Assembly (NCBI GenBank): GCA_009836625.1
Contig: VXVC01000007.1
Span: 62,001-126,000, forward strand
Length of the DNA: 64,000 bases
From: Holophagales bacterium
Lineage (GTDB): Bacteria; Acidobacteriota; Thermoanaerobaculia; Multivoradales; Multivoraceae
Direction: 5' to 3'
Below are positions 1 through 8,429 of this stretch, piece after piece; the stretch's first letter is position 1, and each line of letters starts with the position of its first letter. The notes beneath the pieces were generated by a model. It searched no databases. It was not told where the DNA came from and worked only from the letters and a program-made list of their open reading frames with translations. A program made the position numbers and the translations under genes.

Positions 1-91
1 GCAGCCGGAAGCTCGCCACGTTCCAGGCAACTGTCTGGAGAGCGACGACGACAACGACGAAGGCCGCGACCGGGATCTTCGGCCCCTTCAT
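1..91 (-). CDS. N-terminus of a secreted or membrane protein (runs off the left edge)
   Basis: Only the first 30 codons are inside the window. Reading leftwards from an ATG at 91-89 gives MKGPKIPVAAF followed by a Val/Ala-rich hydrophobic stretch, which looks like a signal peptide or first membrane helix. The ATG overlaps the TGA stop of the S9 peptidase upstream (ATGA, 88-91), so the two genes are probably co-transcribed and translationally coupled. The function cannot be judged from this fragment. Confidence 0.6.
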   Translation of the reverse strand, partial: MKGPKIPVAAFVVVVVALQTVAWNVASFRL

Positions 92-2175
92 GCTTCCGGG
101 TCTTCGTCGTCTTCCGACCCCGGAGCCGTCTCCCACTCGTACTCGATCCCCCGAACGTGGCGCTCGAACCAGTCGATCTCCACGTTCACCTTGAACAGCT
201 CGTGGCGGAGCTCGCGCCAGCCGTGGGGCTCCCGCGGAGCGACGTAGAGGTGGGTCTCCACTCCGTTCGTCTTCAACGCCCGGTACAGCTCCACCGACTG
301 GGGCGGCGGCACGCGCACGTCGTTCTCACCGACCAGGACGAGCGTCGGGGTCGTCACCTTGTAGACGTCCTTGAGCGGCGAGTTCTCCCAGTAGACGCCG
401 ATCGGCGCGTCCTCCTGCCACGGCGTGCCGCCGAACCAGGGAGTGCGGTAGGTCCGCACGTCGCTCTGGCCGTACATCGAGATCCAGTTCACCGCGCCGG
501 CGCCCGACGACGCCGCCTTGAAGCGGTCGGTGTGGGTGATGATCTTGTTCGTCATGTGACCGCCACCGCTCCAGCCCATCTTGGCCATGCGGTCGCCGTC
601 GACGAGTCCGAGCTCGATCAGGTGGTCGACTCCTGTCATCACGTCCAGGTGCGCCTGGTGGAAGTAGTGGCCGACCATGTCGCGCAGAAACGGGTCCCCG
701 TAGCCGGTGCTCCCCCGGTAGTTCGGCTTGAAGACGAAGTAGCCACGGACGGCCAGCACCTGGACGTAGTTGGACCAGCGGCCGAACCCGAACTTGTCCG
801 AGGCCGCGGGCCCGCCGTGCGTCTGGACGACCAGGGGGTACCTGTTGCCCTCCTCGTAATCGAGCGGGTAGTAGAGGAGGCCCTCGACTTCGACGCCGTC
901 CTCCCCCGGCCATCGGATCGCTTCCTGGCGGGGCAGCAGGAAGGTCTCGTCCAGGTAGTCGTAGACCGAGGTCACCTTGGTGGGCGCACCTCCACCCGCC
1001 GGCATCACGTGGATGTCGCCGGCGTTCTCGCGGCGGTTGATGCCGAAGGCATGCAGGCCCGCGCCTCGGGAGTAGTGCCACGAGCCCAGCGCGTGGTCCC
1101 CGTCGGTCAGCGCCCTCGGCGCTGAATCGTCGACCGCGGCGTGGAAGAGCTGACTTCGCACTCCGGTGTTCGCGGTGAAGTAGATCGAGCCGTCCTCGGC
1201 CCACCGGGCGCCGTTGACCTCGTGGGTCATGTCCTCGTAGAGCAGACGGTGCGGGCCGCCGCCGGCCGGGACGACGAAGACGTTCGTGTTGAAGTAGGTC
1301 TCCAGATCGGCGCTGGAGTTGGTCAGAAACATGACGTGCTTCCCGTCGGGAGACAGCTCGGCGCTGGACTCGCTCACCGTGTTGTCGGTGAGCTGCCGGG
1401 CGTTGCCGCCGTCCGCGTCCATGATCCAGACCTCGCCCTCGTCCCGGTTGTCGAAGAGCGGCGTGGGCGCCCGGTGGTGGGCGATCCGCGCGCCGTCCGC
1501 CGAGATCCGAAAGCCGACGACCGAGAAGTCGCCCTCGGTGATTCGCTCGACGCTCCCCCGGTCGTCGCCCGTCCAGGCGACCCGGAACAGATGCCGCTGC
1601 TTGTAGTCCTCGTCGAAGGCGAAGACGTCGTCCTTCAGTTCGTCCTTCTTCTTCTCCTCGGGAGTCTTCGGTTCGGCGGCAACGAAGAAGATGTGCTCGC
1701 CGTCCGGCGAGAATTCGTAGCTCTGAACGGAACTCTCGTGGCTCGTCAGCGGCGAGGCTTCCCCGCCACCGTTCGGGAGGAGGTAGATCTGGGAGAACTC
1801 GTCTTCGCCGCGCGTCGCGAGAAAGGCCACGTAGTTCCCGTCCGGAGACCAGCGCGGGCTCGACTCTCCCTTCTCGCCGGAGGTCAACCGCACCTCGCCC
1901 GTGCCGTCCATCCCGATCCGGTGGATGTGGGTCGTGCGGCCGTTCTTCTTCCAGTCCGTGTCGCTCCGGGTGTACAGGAGCTGGTCGCCGTCCGGGGAGA
2001 TGCGCGGACTGCCGACGCCGGGCACGTCGATCAGTTCGACGATCGTCATCGGTCGTTTGTCTTCGGCAAGGCTCGGTGCCACGGCCGCAGCAACGACAAG
2101 AGCAGAGACAAGGGCCGCGGCCTGGAGAACAGGCCGGCGCGGCCCGCGGGCGTGCAGCGTCAGGGCGCGTGTCAT
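88..2175 (-). CDS. S9 family prolyl-oligopeptidase/acylaminoacyl-peptidase-like serine peptidase
   Basis: This 695-residue exported serine peptidase probably cleaves short peptides in the periplasm. The ATG at 2175 is chosen because GAGGAG lies 5 nt upstream and a clean signal peptide follows (Ala/Val-rich core ending in SLAEDK). The first two thirds carry repeated PD40-type beta-propeller motifs such as SPRWSPDGNYVAF and LSPDGKHVMF. The C-terminal third is an alpha/beta hydrolase with nucleophile motif GWSGGGHM, an Asp in GENDVRVPP and a His in EPHGW, in the S9 order Ser-Asp-His. The length is normal for the S9C group. It is divergent from the D-aminoacylase gene and coupled to the partial gene downstream. 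Substrate specificity cannot be read from sequence. Confidence 0.93.
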   Translation of the reverse strand: MTRALTLHARGPRRPVLQAAALVSALVVAAAVAPSLAEDKRPMTIVELIDVPGVGSPRISPDGDQLLYTRSDTDWKKNGRTTHIHRIGMDGTGEVRLTSGEKGESSPRWSPDGNYVAFLATRGEDEFSQIYLLPNGGGEASPLTSHESSVQSYEFSPDGEHIFFVAAEPKTPEEKKKDELKDDVFAFDEDYKQRHLFRVAWTGDDRGSVERITEGDFSVVGFRISADGARIAHHRAPTPLFDNRDEGEVWIMDADGGNARQLTDNTVSESSAELSPDGKHVMFLTNSSADLETYFNTNVFVVPAGGGPHRLLYEDMTHEVNGARWAEDGSIYFTANTGVRSQLFHAAVDDSAPRALTDGDHALGSWHYSRGAGLHAFGINRRENAGDIHVMPAGGGAPTKVTSVYDYLDETFLLPRQEAIRWPGEDGVEVEGLLYYPLDYEEGNRYPLVVQTHGGPAASDKFGFGRWSNYVQVLAVRGYFVFKPNYRGSTGYGDPFLRDMVGHYFHQAHLDVMTGVDHLIELGLVDGDRMAKMGWSGGGHMTNKIITHTDRFKAASSGAGAVNWISMYGQSDVRTYRTPWFGGTPWQEDAPIGVYWENSPLKDVYKVTTPTLVLVGENDVRVPPPQSVELYRALKTNGVETHLYVAPREPHGWRELRHELFKVNVEIDWFERHVRGIEYEWETAPGSEDDEDPEA

Positions 2176-2257
2176 CGAAACTCCTCGCGGTCGTACGGGG
2201 ATAGGGTTCGGCCGATCATCGTATCTCGCTGAACAGCCGCACCTGGCTCGTGAGCCG

Positions 2258-2264
2258 AAGGAGG
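2258..2264 (+). promoter_or_regulatory. Strong Shine-Dalgarno site pointing to a CTG start
   Basis: A perfect AAGGAGG lies 6 nt before the in-frame CTG at 2271. The only other in-frame start nearby is the GTG at 2250, which lies upstream of this site and has no comparable ribosome-binding site. The spacing therefore favours initiation at CTG. Confidence 0.6.
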
Positions 2265-2270
2265 TCGACA

Positions 2271-3983
2271 CTGCCTGAGCACCGCACCGTCGCCGGCACC
2301 ATCGCCGCCCTCTCCCTGCTCGCCTGGGCCTGCCAGCCGGGCGTTCCCGCATTCGACGTGATCGTCGAAGGAGGCACGATCCATGACGGCTCGGGAGGCG
2401 ACCCGTTCGTCGCCGATGTCGGAATCCGCGGCGACACGATCACCGCGATCGGCGACCTCGAAGGCGCCGGTTCGGCCGACAGGATCGACGCCACGGGGCT
2501 GGCGGTGGCGCCGGGCTTCATCAACGTCCTGAGCTGGGCGGCCGAGTCGTTGCGGATCGACGGACGCTCCCAGAGCGACATTCGACAGGGCGTGACGCTC
2601 GAGGTCTTCGGCGAAGGGACGTCGCTGGGGCCCCTCAACCAGGCGATGAAGGACGAGATCGAGGAGCGTCAACTGGAGGACCACCCCTACCCGGTCGACT
2701 GGACGACGCTCGACGAAGGGCTCGAGCGCCTGGTGGCTGGCGGCATCGCCCCGAACGTCGCCTCCTTCGTCGGCGCGACCACGGTGCGCATCCATGAACT
2801 CGGCTACGAGGACCGGGCGCCGACCGAAGCCGAACTCGAACGCATGCGCGAGCTCGTCCGCCAGGCGATGAAGGAGGGAGCCCTCGGTCTAGGCACGTCG
2901 CTCATCTACGCCCCGGCGTTCTACGCCAGCACCCAGGAGCTGGTCGAGCTGGCCAGGGTCGCGGCCGAACACGACGGCATGTACATCTCGCACATCCGCG
3001 ACGAGGGGAACCAGTTCCTGGAGGCGCTCGACGAGTTCCTCGACGTGGCGCGTCACGCGGGCAGCCGCGCCGAGGTCTACCACTTCAAGGCCAAGGGCGA
3101 AGCGAACCGGCCGAAGCTCGATTTGGCGATCGAACGGATCGAGCAGGCCCGCGCCTAAGGACTCCAGGTGTCCGCCAACATGTACACCTACGCCGCCAGC
3201 TCAACCGGCCTCAACGCGACCCTGCCGCCCTGGGTCCAGGAGGGCGGCCTCGAAGCCTGGATCGAGCGGATGCGGGACCCCGCCGTCCGCCAGCGACTGC
3301 ACGAAGAAGTGGCCGGGCCCGCGGTCGGCTGGACCAACAACCTGACGCTCGCGGGCGGACCCGAAGGCGTCCTGCTGGTCGGCTTTCGCAGCGACGAACT
3401 CAAGCGCTATACCGGCTGGACGCTGGCGGAGGTCGCCGCGGACCTCGGGCTCGACCCGTACGACGCGATCATGGACCTTGTCATTCGCGACGGGAGCCGG
3501 GTGCAGGCGGTCTACTTTGCGATGAACGAAGCCGACCTCGCGAAGAAGGCTGCACTTCCATGGATGACCTTCGGCTCGGACGGCGGCTCGATGGCGCCCG
3601 AGGGCGTGTTCCTGGAGTCCCAACCCCACCCTCGGGCCTACGGCAACTTCGCACGGGTCCTCGGGATGCTCGTGCGCGATCAGAAGGCGCTGCCGCTGGC
3701 GGAGGCGGTACGGAAGATGACGTCGATGCCGGCGGAGAACCTCCGCCTCGACCGGCGGGGAACTCTCGAGGAGGGGTTCTTCGCGGATGTCGTCGTGTTC
3801 GATCCGGAGACCATCACCGACCACGCCACGTTCCAGCAGCCGCACCAGTACGCGACCGGCGTGCAGCATGTCCTGGTCAACGGCGTCCCCGTCCTTCGCG
3901 ACGGCGAGCACACGGGAGCTACGCCCGGCCGCGTCGTCCGCGGCCCGGGATTCCATCCGGCGACAGGAGGAGACCAGGAGTGA
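2271..3983 (+). pseudogene. D-aminoacylase (N-acyl-D-amino-acid deacylase family), interrupted by an in-frame TAA
   Basis: This is an amidohydrolase-superfamily protein of the D-aminoacylase group, expected to hydrolyse N-acyl-D-amino acids. The reading frame is continuous except for a TAA at 3156-3158. Just before it the protein reads EQARA, and just after it GLQVSANMYTYAASSTG, the conserved block that follows ARAEGL-type sequence in relatives. One G-to-T change (GAA to TAA) explains the stop. The N-terminus has a lipoprotein-like signal (LLAWACQ). The usual metal-binding HxH is replaced by NVLSWAAES, as I recall for one subfamily. The second half keeps GSDGG and the C-terminal strand (ADVVVFDPET). 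A GTG at 3168 could restart translation but would yield only half a barrel. The stop overlaps the start of the serine hydrolase (GTGA). Confidence 0.8.
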
Positions 3984-5698
3984 CACGAACCCATCTTCAC
4001 CGCACCGCGATCGGCCATGCGTTGCTCGGCCTGATGCTGGCCGCGAACGCGCCGGCTCAGGACGCCGGGCTGGCACCGGAAGCAGCGGCGCAGGTCGACG
4101 CGGTCTTCAAGCTCTGGGACCGGGAAACCACCGCCGGCTGTGCCGTCTCCGTCACCAAAGCCGGCGAAACCGTCTACGCCCGCGGCTTCGGCATGGCGCA
4201 CCTGGAGCAGCCGGCACCCATCACGCCGGAGACGATCTTCGAGGCCGGCTCGGTCTCCAAGCAGTTCACCGCCGCGGCGATCGTGCTCCTCGCGCTCGAC
4301 GGCAAGCTCTCGCTCGACGACCCGGTACGCGAGCACCTTCCCGAACTGCCGGACTTCGGCGCGCCGATCACGATCCGCCACCTTCTGACCCACACCAGCG
4401 GGCTCAGGACGTTCCGGCCGCTGGTCGCCCTGCGGGGGCGGCCCGACGGCTTCGCCGTGCATACCAACGCCGAAGTCCTGGCCCTCATGGCCCGGCAGCG
4501 GGAACTCAACTTCCCGCCCGGCGAGGAGTACCTCTACAGCAACGCTCCGTACATCCTGAGCGTGGTACTGGCCGAGCGGGTCTCGGGCCAGTCGTTCAAC
4601 GAGTTCACGACCGGGCGGATCTTCAGCCCGCTGGGCATGACGAGCACGCTCTGGCGGGACGACTTCACACAGATCGTGAAGCGTCGCGCCACCGCCTATG
4701 GGACCGGCAGGAGCGGCGGGCTCCACAAGAACATGGCGAACACCGAGGTCTTCGGTAACGGCGGCCTGCTGACGACGGTGGGCGATCTGCAGCGCTGGAA
4801 CCAGGAGCTCGACGAGCCGAAGCTCCTCGGCCAGCAGCTCGTCGACATGCTGGAAACTCCCGGACAGTTCAATGACGGAACCGAGAGCGACTACGCCCTC
4901 GGGCTCGCCATCGGCGAGTACCGCGGCGAACGCGAGATCGCTCACAGCGGCGGCACCGCCGGCTACCGCGCCTGGCTCGCCCGCTATCCCGACCGCGACC
5001 GCCTGTCGCTCGCTCTCCTGTGCAACCACGGCGACATCAATCCCGTCGCGGTCGGCCACCGAGCGATCGATGTCTTCCTCGGCCCGGCCGACAAAGCCGC
5101 GGACGCCGAGAGTCCGAGACCGAGCGTCGAGGTCCCGTTGGAAAACCTGGAACGGTGGGCGGACCCCTATCTCCACACCCGCACCGACTCGATCGTCCGG
5201 ATCACGGTCCGCGACGGCGCGCTCACGCTCGGGGCCGTGAGGACAAGGCCGCTGGGAGAAGACCGGTTCGCGGTCGGCCTTTCCGGCCTCGTCATCGCCT
5301 TCGAGACGGAAGAAGACGGCATGAGGACGTTGACGCTGGCGGACGATCCGAAGCGCCGCTACGTAGCGATGCCGGCGGTGACGCCGACGCCCGAGGAGTT
5401 GGCGGAGTACGTCGGCTCCTACACGAGCGACGAACTCGACGTGACGTACTCGGTCGAGTTCCAGGACGGCAAGCTGCTCTTCCGCCGTCCGCTCGAGAAA
5501 CCGCGCACACTCGAGCCTCTGTTCAAGGACGCCTTCGAACTGAGCGATCCGTTAGTGGAGCGGTTTCCGGCCCGTGCACTGTTCAGCACCGTCGTCGCCT
5601 GGCCGGCGCGCTTCGAGCGGGATAGCAGCGGGCGTGTGACCGCGCTCTACATCAGCGATTCGTCGCGGGTGCGCCGACTGCGGTTCGACCGGCGCTAG
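3980..5698 (+). CDS. Serine hydrolase of the class C beta-lactamase/D-aminopeptidase family
   Basis: This 572-residue exported penicillin-binding-protein-fold enzyme is likely a peptidase or esterase acting on D-residue peptides or peptidoglycan-like substrates rather than a resistance enzyme. The GTG start at 3980 overlaps the D-aminoacylase stop (GTGA) and has GGAGGAG upstream; a signal peptide ends near APAQDAG. The catalytic SVSK (Ser91, Lys94), the Tyr motif YSN (186-188) and a third motif HSGGTAGY are all visible. Residues from about 385 to 572 form a C-terminal beta-rich extension (VGSYTSDELDVTY) common in this group. A second copy of the same two-gene pair, in reversed order, lies at 47768-50745. 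Confidence 0.9.
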   Translation: MTRTHLHRTAIGHALLGLMLAANAPAQDAGLAPEAAAQVDAVFKLWDRETTAGCAVSVTKAGETVYARGFGMAHLEQPAPITPETIFEAGSVSKQFTAAAIVLLALDGKLSLDDPVREHLPELPDFGAPITIRHLLTHTSGLRTFRPLVALRGRPDGFAVHTNAEVLALMARQRELNFPPGEEYLYSNAPYILSVVLAERVSGQSFNEFTTGRIFSPLGMTSTLWRDDFTQIVKRRATAYGTGRSGGLHKNMANTEVFGNGGLLTTVGDLQRWNQELDEPKLLGQQLVDMLETPGQFNDGTESDYALGLAIGEYRGEREIAHSGGTAGYRAWLARYPDRDRLSLALLCNHGDINPVAVGHRAIDVFLGPADKAADAESPRPSVEVPLENLERWADPYLHTRTDSIVRITVRDGALTLGAVRTRPLGEDRFAVGLSGLVIAFETEEDGMRTLTLADDPKRRYVAMPAVTPTPEELAEYVGSYTSDELDVTYSVEFQDGKLLFRRPLEKPRTLEPLFKDAFELSDPLVERFPARALFSTVVAWPARFERDSSGRVTALYISDSSRVRRLRFDRR

Positions 5699-5712
5699 AG
5701 CGACGCACCGAA

Positions 5713-6495
5713 TCAGCCGATGTCGCCGGTGTTCCCCGCCATCAGCCGGATCGCGGCCTTGCGCGGCAGGAGGCGTGTGAGCAGCACGGCGACCAACCGG
5801 TTGACGAGTCCAGGCACAAACCGCGGACCCTTGCCCAGCGCGTCGAGCGTTCGCCGCGCCACCGCGTCGGGGTCGAGCATGCCCGGCACCCGGCCCTTGC
5901 CCGAGCGCTTGTAACCCGGCGTGGGAATCGCGCCGGCGCAGCAGGCAACCACATCGATGCCCTGCTCGCGGAGCTCCTGCCACAGGCCCTCGCCAAGGAC
6001 GGTGTTGAATGCCTTGGTGGCGGCGTAGGCCGCGACCCTCGGTGTCCCCTGCAGGCCCGCCAGCGAGGACATCAGGATCACCGCGCCGCGGCCGCGCCGC
6101 TCGAGCCCCGGCAGCAGCGTGTGCAGCATGACGACCGGTGCCCGGACGTTGACGTCGACGGCGCGCTCGAGTTCCTCGGCGCCGGCGTCGACGAAGCGCC
6201 CCACCGGCACGAAGGCGGCGTTGTAGACGAGCACGCCCAGGTCGAGGTCCTCGGTGGCGGCACTGAGGGCGTCGGCGAGGCTCGGGCTGGCAAGGTCCAT
6301 CGCCAGCGGCCGCACCTCGACGCCGTATCGCTCGCGAAGCCTGTCCGCGAGGTCCACCAGCAACGACTCGCGCCGGGCGATCAGCACCAGGTCCAAACCT
6401 CGCTCGGCGAGGCGCTCCGCGAACGAGGCGCCGAGACCCTCCGAGGCTCCCGCTACGAGCGCCCAGCCCCCGTAGCGGTCGCGGAACGGGGTCAC
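5713..6495 (-). CDS. Short-chain dehydrogenase/reductase (classical SDR)
   Basis: This 260-residue NAD(P)-dependent oxidoreductase has the cofactor motif GASEGLG (residues 17-23), an NAA variant of the NNAG motif (VYNAAF), a catalytic Ser in LMSSLAG and the YAATK catalytic Tyr-Lys pair. The C-terminus has a hydrophobic stretch (LVAVLLTRLL), so membrane association is possible. The start is a GTG. It is convergent with the serine hydrolase, with 14 nt between the stops, and divergent from the sulfatase. The substrate is unknown. Confidence 0.9.
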   Translation of the reverse strand: MTPFRDRYGGWALVAGASEGLGASFAERLAERGLDLVLIARRESLLVDLADRLRERYGVEVRPLAMDLASPSLADALSAATEDLDLGVLVYNAAFVPVGRFVDAGAEELERAVDVNVRAPVVMLHTLLPGLERRGRGAVILMSSLAGLQGTPRVAAYAATKAFNTVLGEGLWQELREQGIDVVACCAGAIPTPGYKRSGKGRVPGMLDPDAVARRTLDALGKGPRFVPGLVNRLVAVLLTRLLPRKAAIRLMAGNTGDIG

Positions 6496-6578
6496 ACCGC
6501 CACCGGGTCCGCGAACGTCTCCGCTACGCTGCGGTGCCGACGCTCGCTACTTGACGCACCCACCATGGAGACTCGATC

Positions 6579-8402
6579 GTGAGGCTAACAACGTCTCTTT
6601 CCGGAGCTCTGCTCTTCGCGCTCGCGGCGACCACCTCGGCCCAGCCGCCGAACGTCGTCCTCGTGATGACCGACGATCAGGGATACGGCGAACTGTCCGC
6701 CCACGGAAACCCGGTGCTCGAGACGCCGCATCTCGACCGGCTGCGCGGCGAGAGCGTGCGCCTGGACGACTTCCACGTGGCGCCGATGTGCACGCCGACC
6801 CGCGGGCAACTGCTGACCGGCATGGACGCCGCGCGAAATGGCGCGATCAACGTCAGCAGCGGTCGCGCCCTGCTGCGGCCCGAGATCCCGACGATGGCCG
6901 ACATCTTCGCGGAGGCCGGCTACCGAACCGGGGTGTTCGGCAAGTGGCACCTCGGCGACAACTATCCCTTCCGGCCTGAGGACCGCGGATTCGACGAAAC
7001 CGTGTGGTTCCCCTCCTCCCACATCGGCTCGGTGCCCGACTTCTGGGGCAACGACTACTTCGACGACACCTACATCCGCAACGGCAAACGCCAGGCGTTC
7101 AAGGGGTACTGCGCGGACATCTTCTTCGACGAGGCGATCGGCTTCATGAGGCGCTCCGTGGAGTCCGGAACGCCCTTCCTGACCTACATCGCTCCGAACA
7201 CGCCGCATGGCCCGCTGATCGCCAAGGAGGAGGACGAAGCCGCGCTGGCGGCCGCCCTCGCGAGGCCCGAGTTCGCCGACATGAGCACGGCACTGAAGGG
7301 CCGGCTGGCGAGCTATCTGGGCATGGTCCGGAACATCGACACGAACATGGGCAAGCTCGCCGGATTCCTCCAGGAGGAGGGGCTCCGGGAGAACACGATC
7401 GTGATCTTCATGACGGACAACGGCAGCACCCACGGCCCGCTCTACTTCAACGCCGGCATGCGCGGCATGAAGACCGAGCTGTGGGAAGGCGGCCATCGGG
7501 TGCCCTTCTTCATCAGTTGGCCGAACGGCGACCTGGCGGACCCGCGGGACGTCACGGGCCTGACGCAGGTCCAGGATGTCCTGCCGACGCTTCTGGACCT
7601 CGCCGGCATCGAAACGCCGGCCGCCCGGAACTTCAACGGCATTAGCCTGGCCCCCGTCTTGCGCGGAGATGCTGCTGTGCCCGAGGACCGCATGCTGATC
7701 ATCAACTACAGCCGGATGCCGTCCGGATTCAACTACCCCTCGCCGTACACCCAGTCGATCCTCACGCGGAGTCACGCGGGCGTCCTGTGGAAGCACTGGC
7801 GCCTGCTCGAAGACCGCGAGCTCTACGACCTGGAGTCCGATCCATTGCAGACCACCAACGTGATCGACCGGCACCCGGAAGTGGTCGCCAGAATGCGGGA
7901 CCACCTGTACGAGTGGTGGGACGAAGTGGCCCCGACCGCCAACGAACCCCAGCGGATCGTCATCGGCGACGACATCGAGAACCCCATGATGCTGACCGGC
8001 TGCGAGTGGCTCGACGTCTTCGTCGATCAGCAGGCGCAGGTTCGGCGCGGCACCCGCAAGACCGGCTACTGGCTCCTCGAAGTGGCCGAAGCGGGCGCGT
8101 ACGAGTTCGCGCTGCGGCGCTGGCCCAGGGAAATCGACGTACCGCTCGCATCGGCGCCCGAGGGCAGCACGGCGTTGCCGATTTCCTCAGCCCGCCTGTT
8201 CATCAGCGACCACCATCACCTCGACATCGGCGACAAGAGGCCCTACGGCTTCGAGGGGCTGACGACGCGAGTGGACAGAGACGACACGGAGGCCACCTTC
8301 ACGGTGACCCTGCCCGAGGGCACCATCGCCCTGCACACCTGGTTCGAAGAAGGGCGGGAAGTCATCGCGAGCGCCTACTACGTGTACGTGACGAGGAAGT
8401 AG
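6579..8402 (+). CDS. Type I sulfatase (arylsulfatase family), exported
   Basis: This 607-residue periplasmic sulfatase starts with a GTG and a signal peptide ending near TTSAQPP. The alkaline-phosphatase-fold metal motif VMTDDQGYG and the formylglycine motif CTPTR (Cys71) are present, followed by KWHLG and FMTDNGS. The Cys must be oxidised to formylglycine by a maturase not present in this window. Residues after about 450 form an extra C-terminal domain seen in long environmental arylsulfatases. Sulfated polysaccharide or another sulfate ester is the likely substrate; the exact one cannot be told. The cytochrome c/DUF1553 gene follows after 27 nt, so co-transcription is likely. Confidence 0.93.
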   Translation: MRLTTSLSGALLFALAATTSAQPPNVVLVMTDDQGYGELSAHGNPVLETPHLDRLRGESVRLDDFHVAPMCTPTRGQLLTGMDAARNGAINVSSGRALLRPEIPTMADIFAEAGYRTGVFGKWHLGDNYPFRPEDRGFDETVWFPSSHIGSVPDFWGNDYFDDTYIRNGKRQAFKGYCADIFFDEAIGFMRRSVESGTPFLTYIAPNTPHGPLIAKEEDEAALAAALARPEFADMSTALKGRLASYLGMVRNIDTNMGKLAGFLQEEGLRENTIVIFMTDNGSTHGPLYFNAGMRGMKTELWEGGHRVPFFISWPNGDLADPRDVTGLTQVQDVLPTLLDLAGIETPAARNFNGISLAPVLRGDAAVPEDRMLIINYSRMPSGFNYPSPYTQSILTRSHAGVLWKHWRLLEDRELYDLESDPLQTTNVIDRHPEVVARMRDHLYEWWDEVAPTANEPQRIVIGDDIENPMMLTGCEWLDVFVDQQAQVRRGTRKTGYWLLEVAEAGAYEFALRRWPREIDVPLASAPEGSTALPISSARLFISDHHHLDIGDKRPYGFEGLTTRVDRDDTEATFTVTLPEGTIALHTWFEEGREVIASAYYVYVTRK

Positions 8403-8429
8403 AATCCGCGACTCAGCACAGAGTCCTCA

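Noticed and set aside
3156..3158. Stop-codon recoding (selenocysteine or pyrrolysine)
   Set aside because: The codon is TAA, while selenocysteine uses TGA and pyrrolysine TAG. No recoding hairpin is evident.
3980..5698. Beta-lactamase resistance gene
   Set aside because: Only the general SxxK/YSN fold is shared. The long C-terminal domain and the D-aminoacylase neighbour point to a peptidase or esterase.
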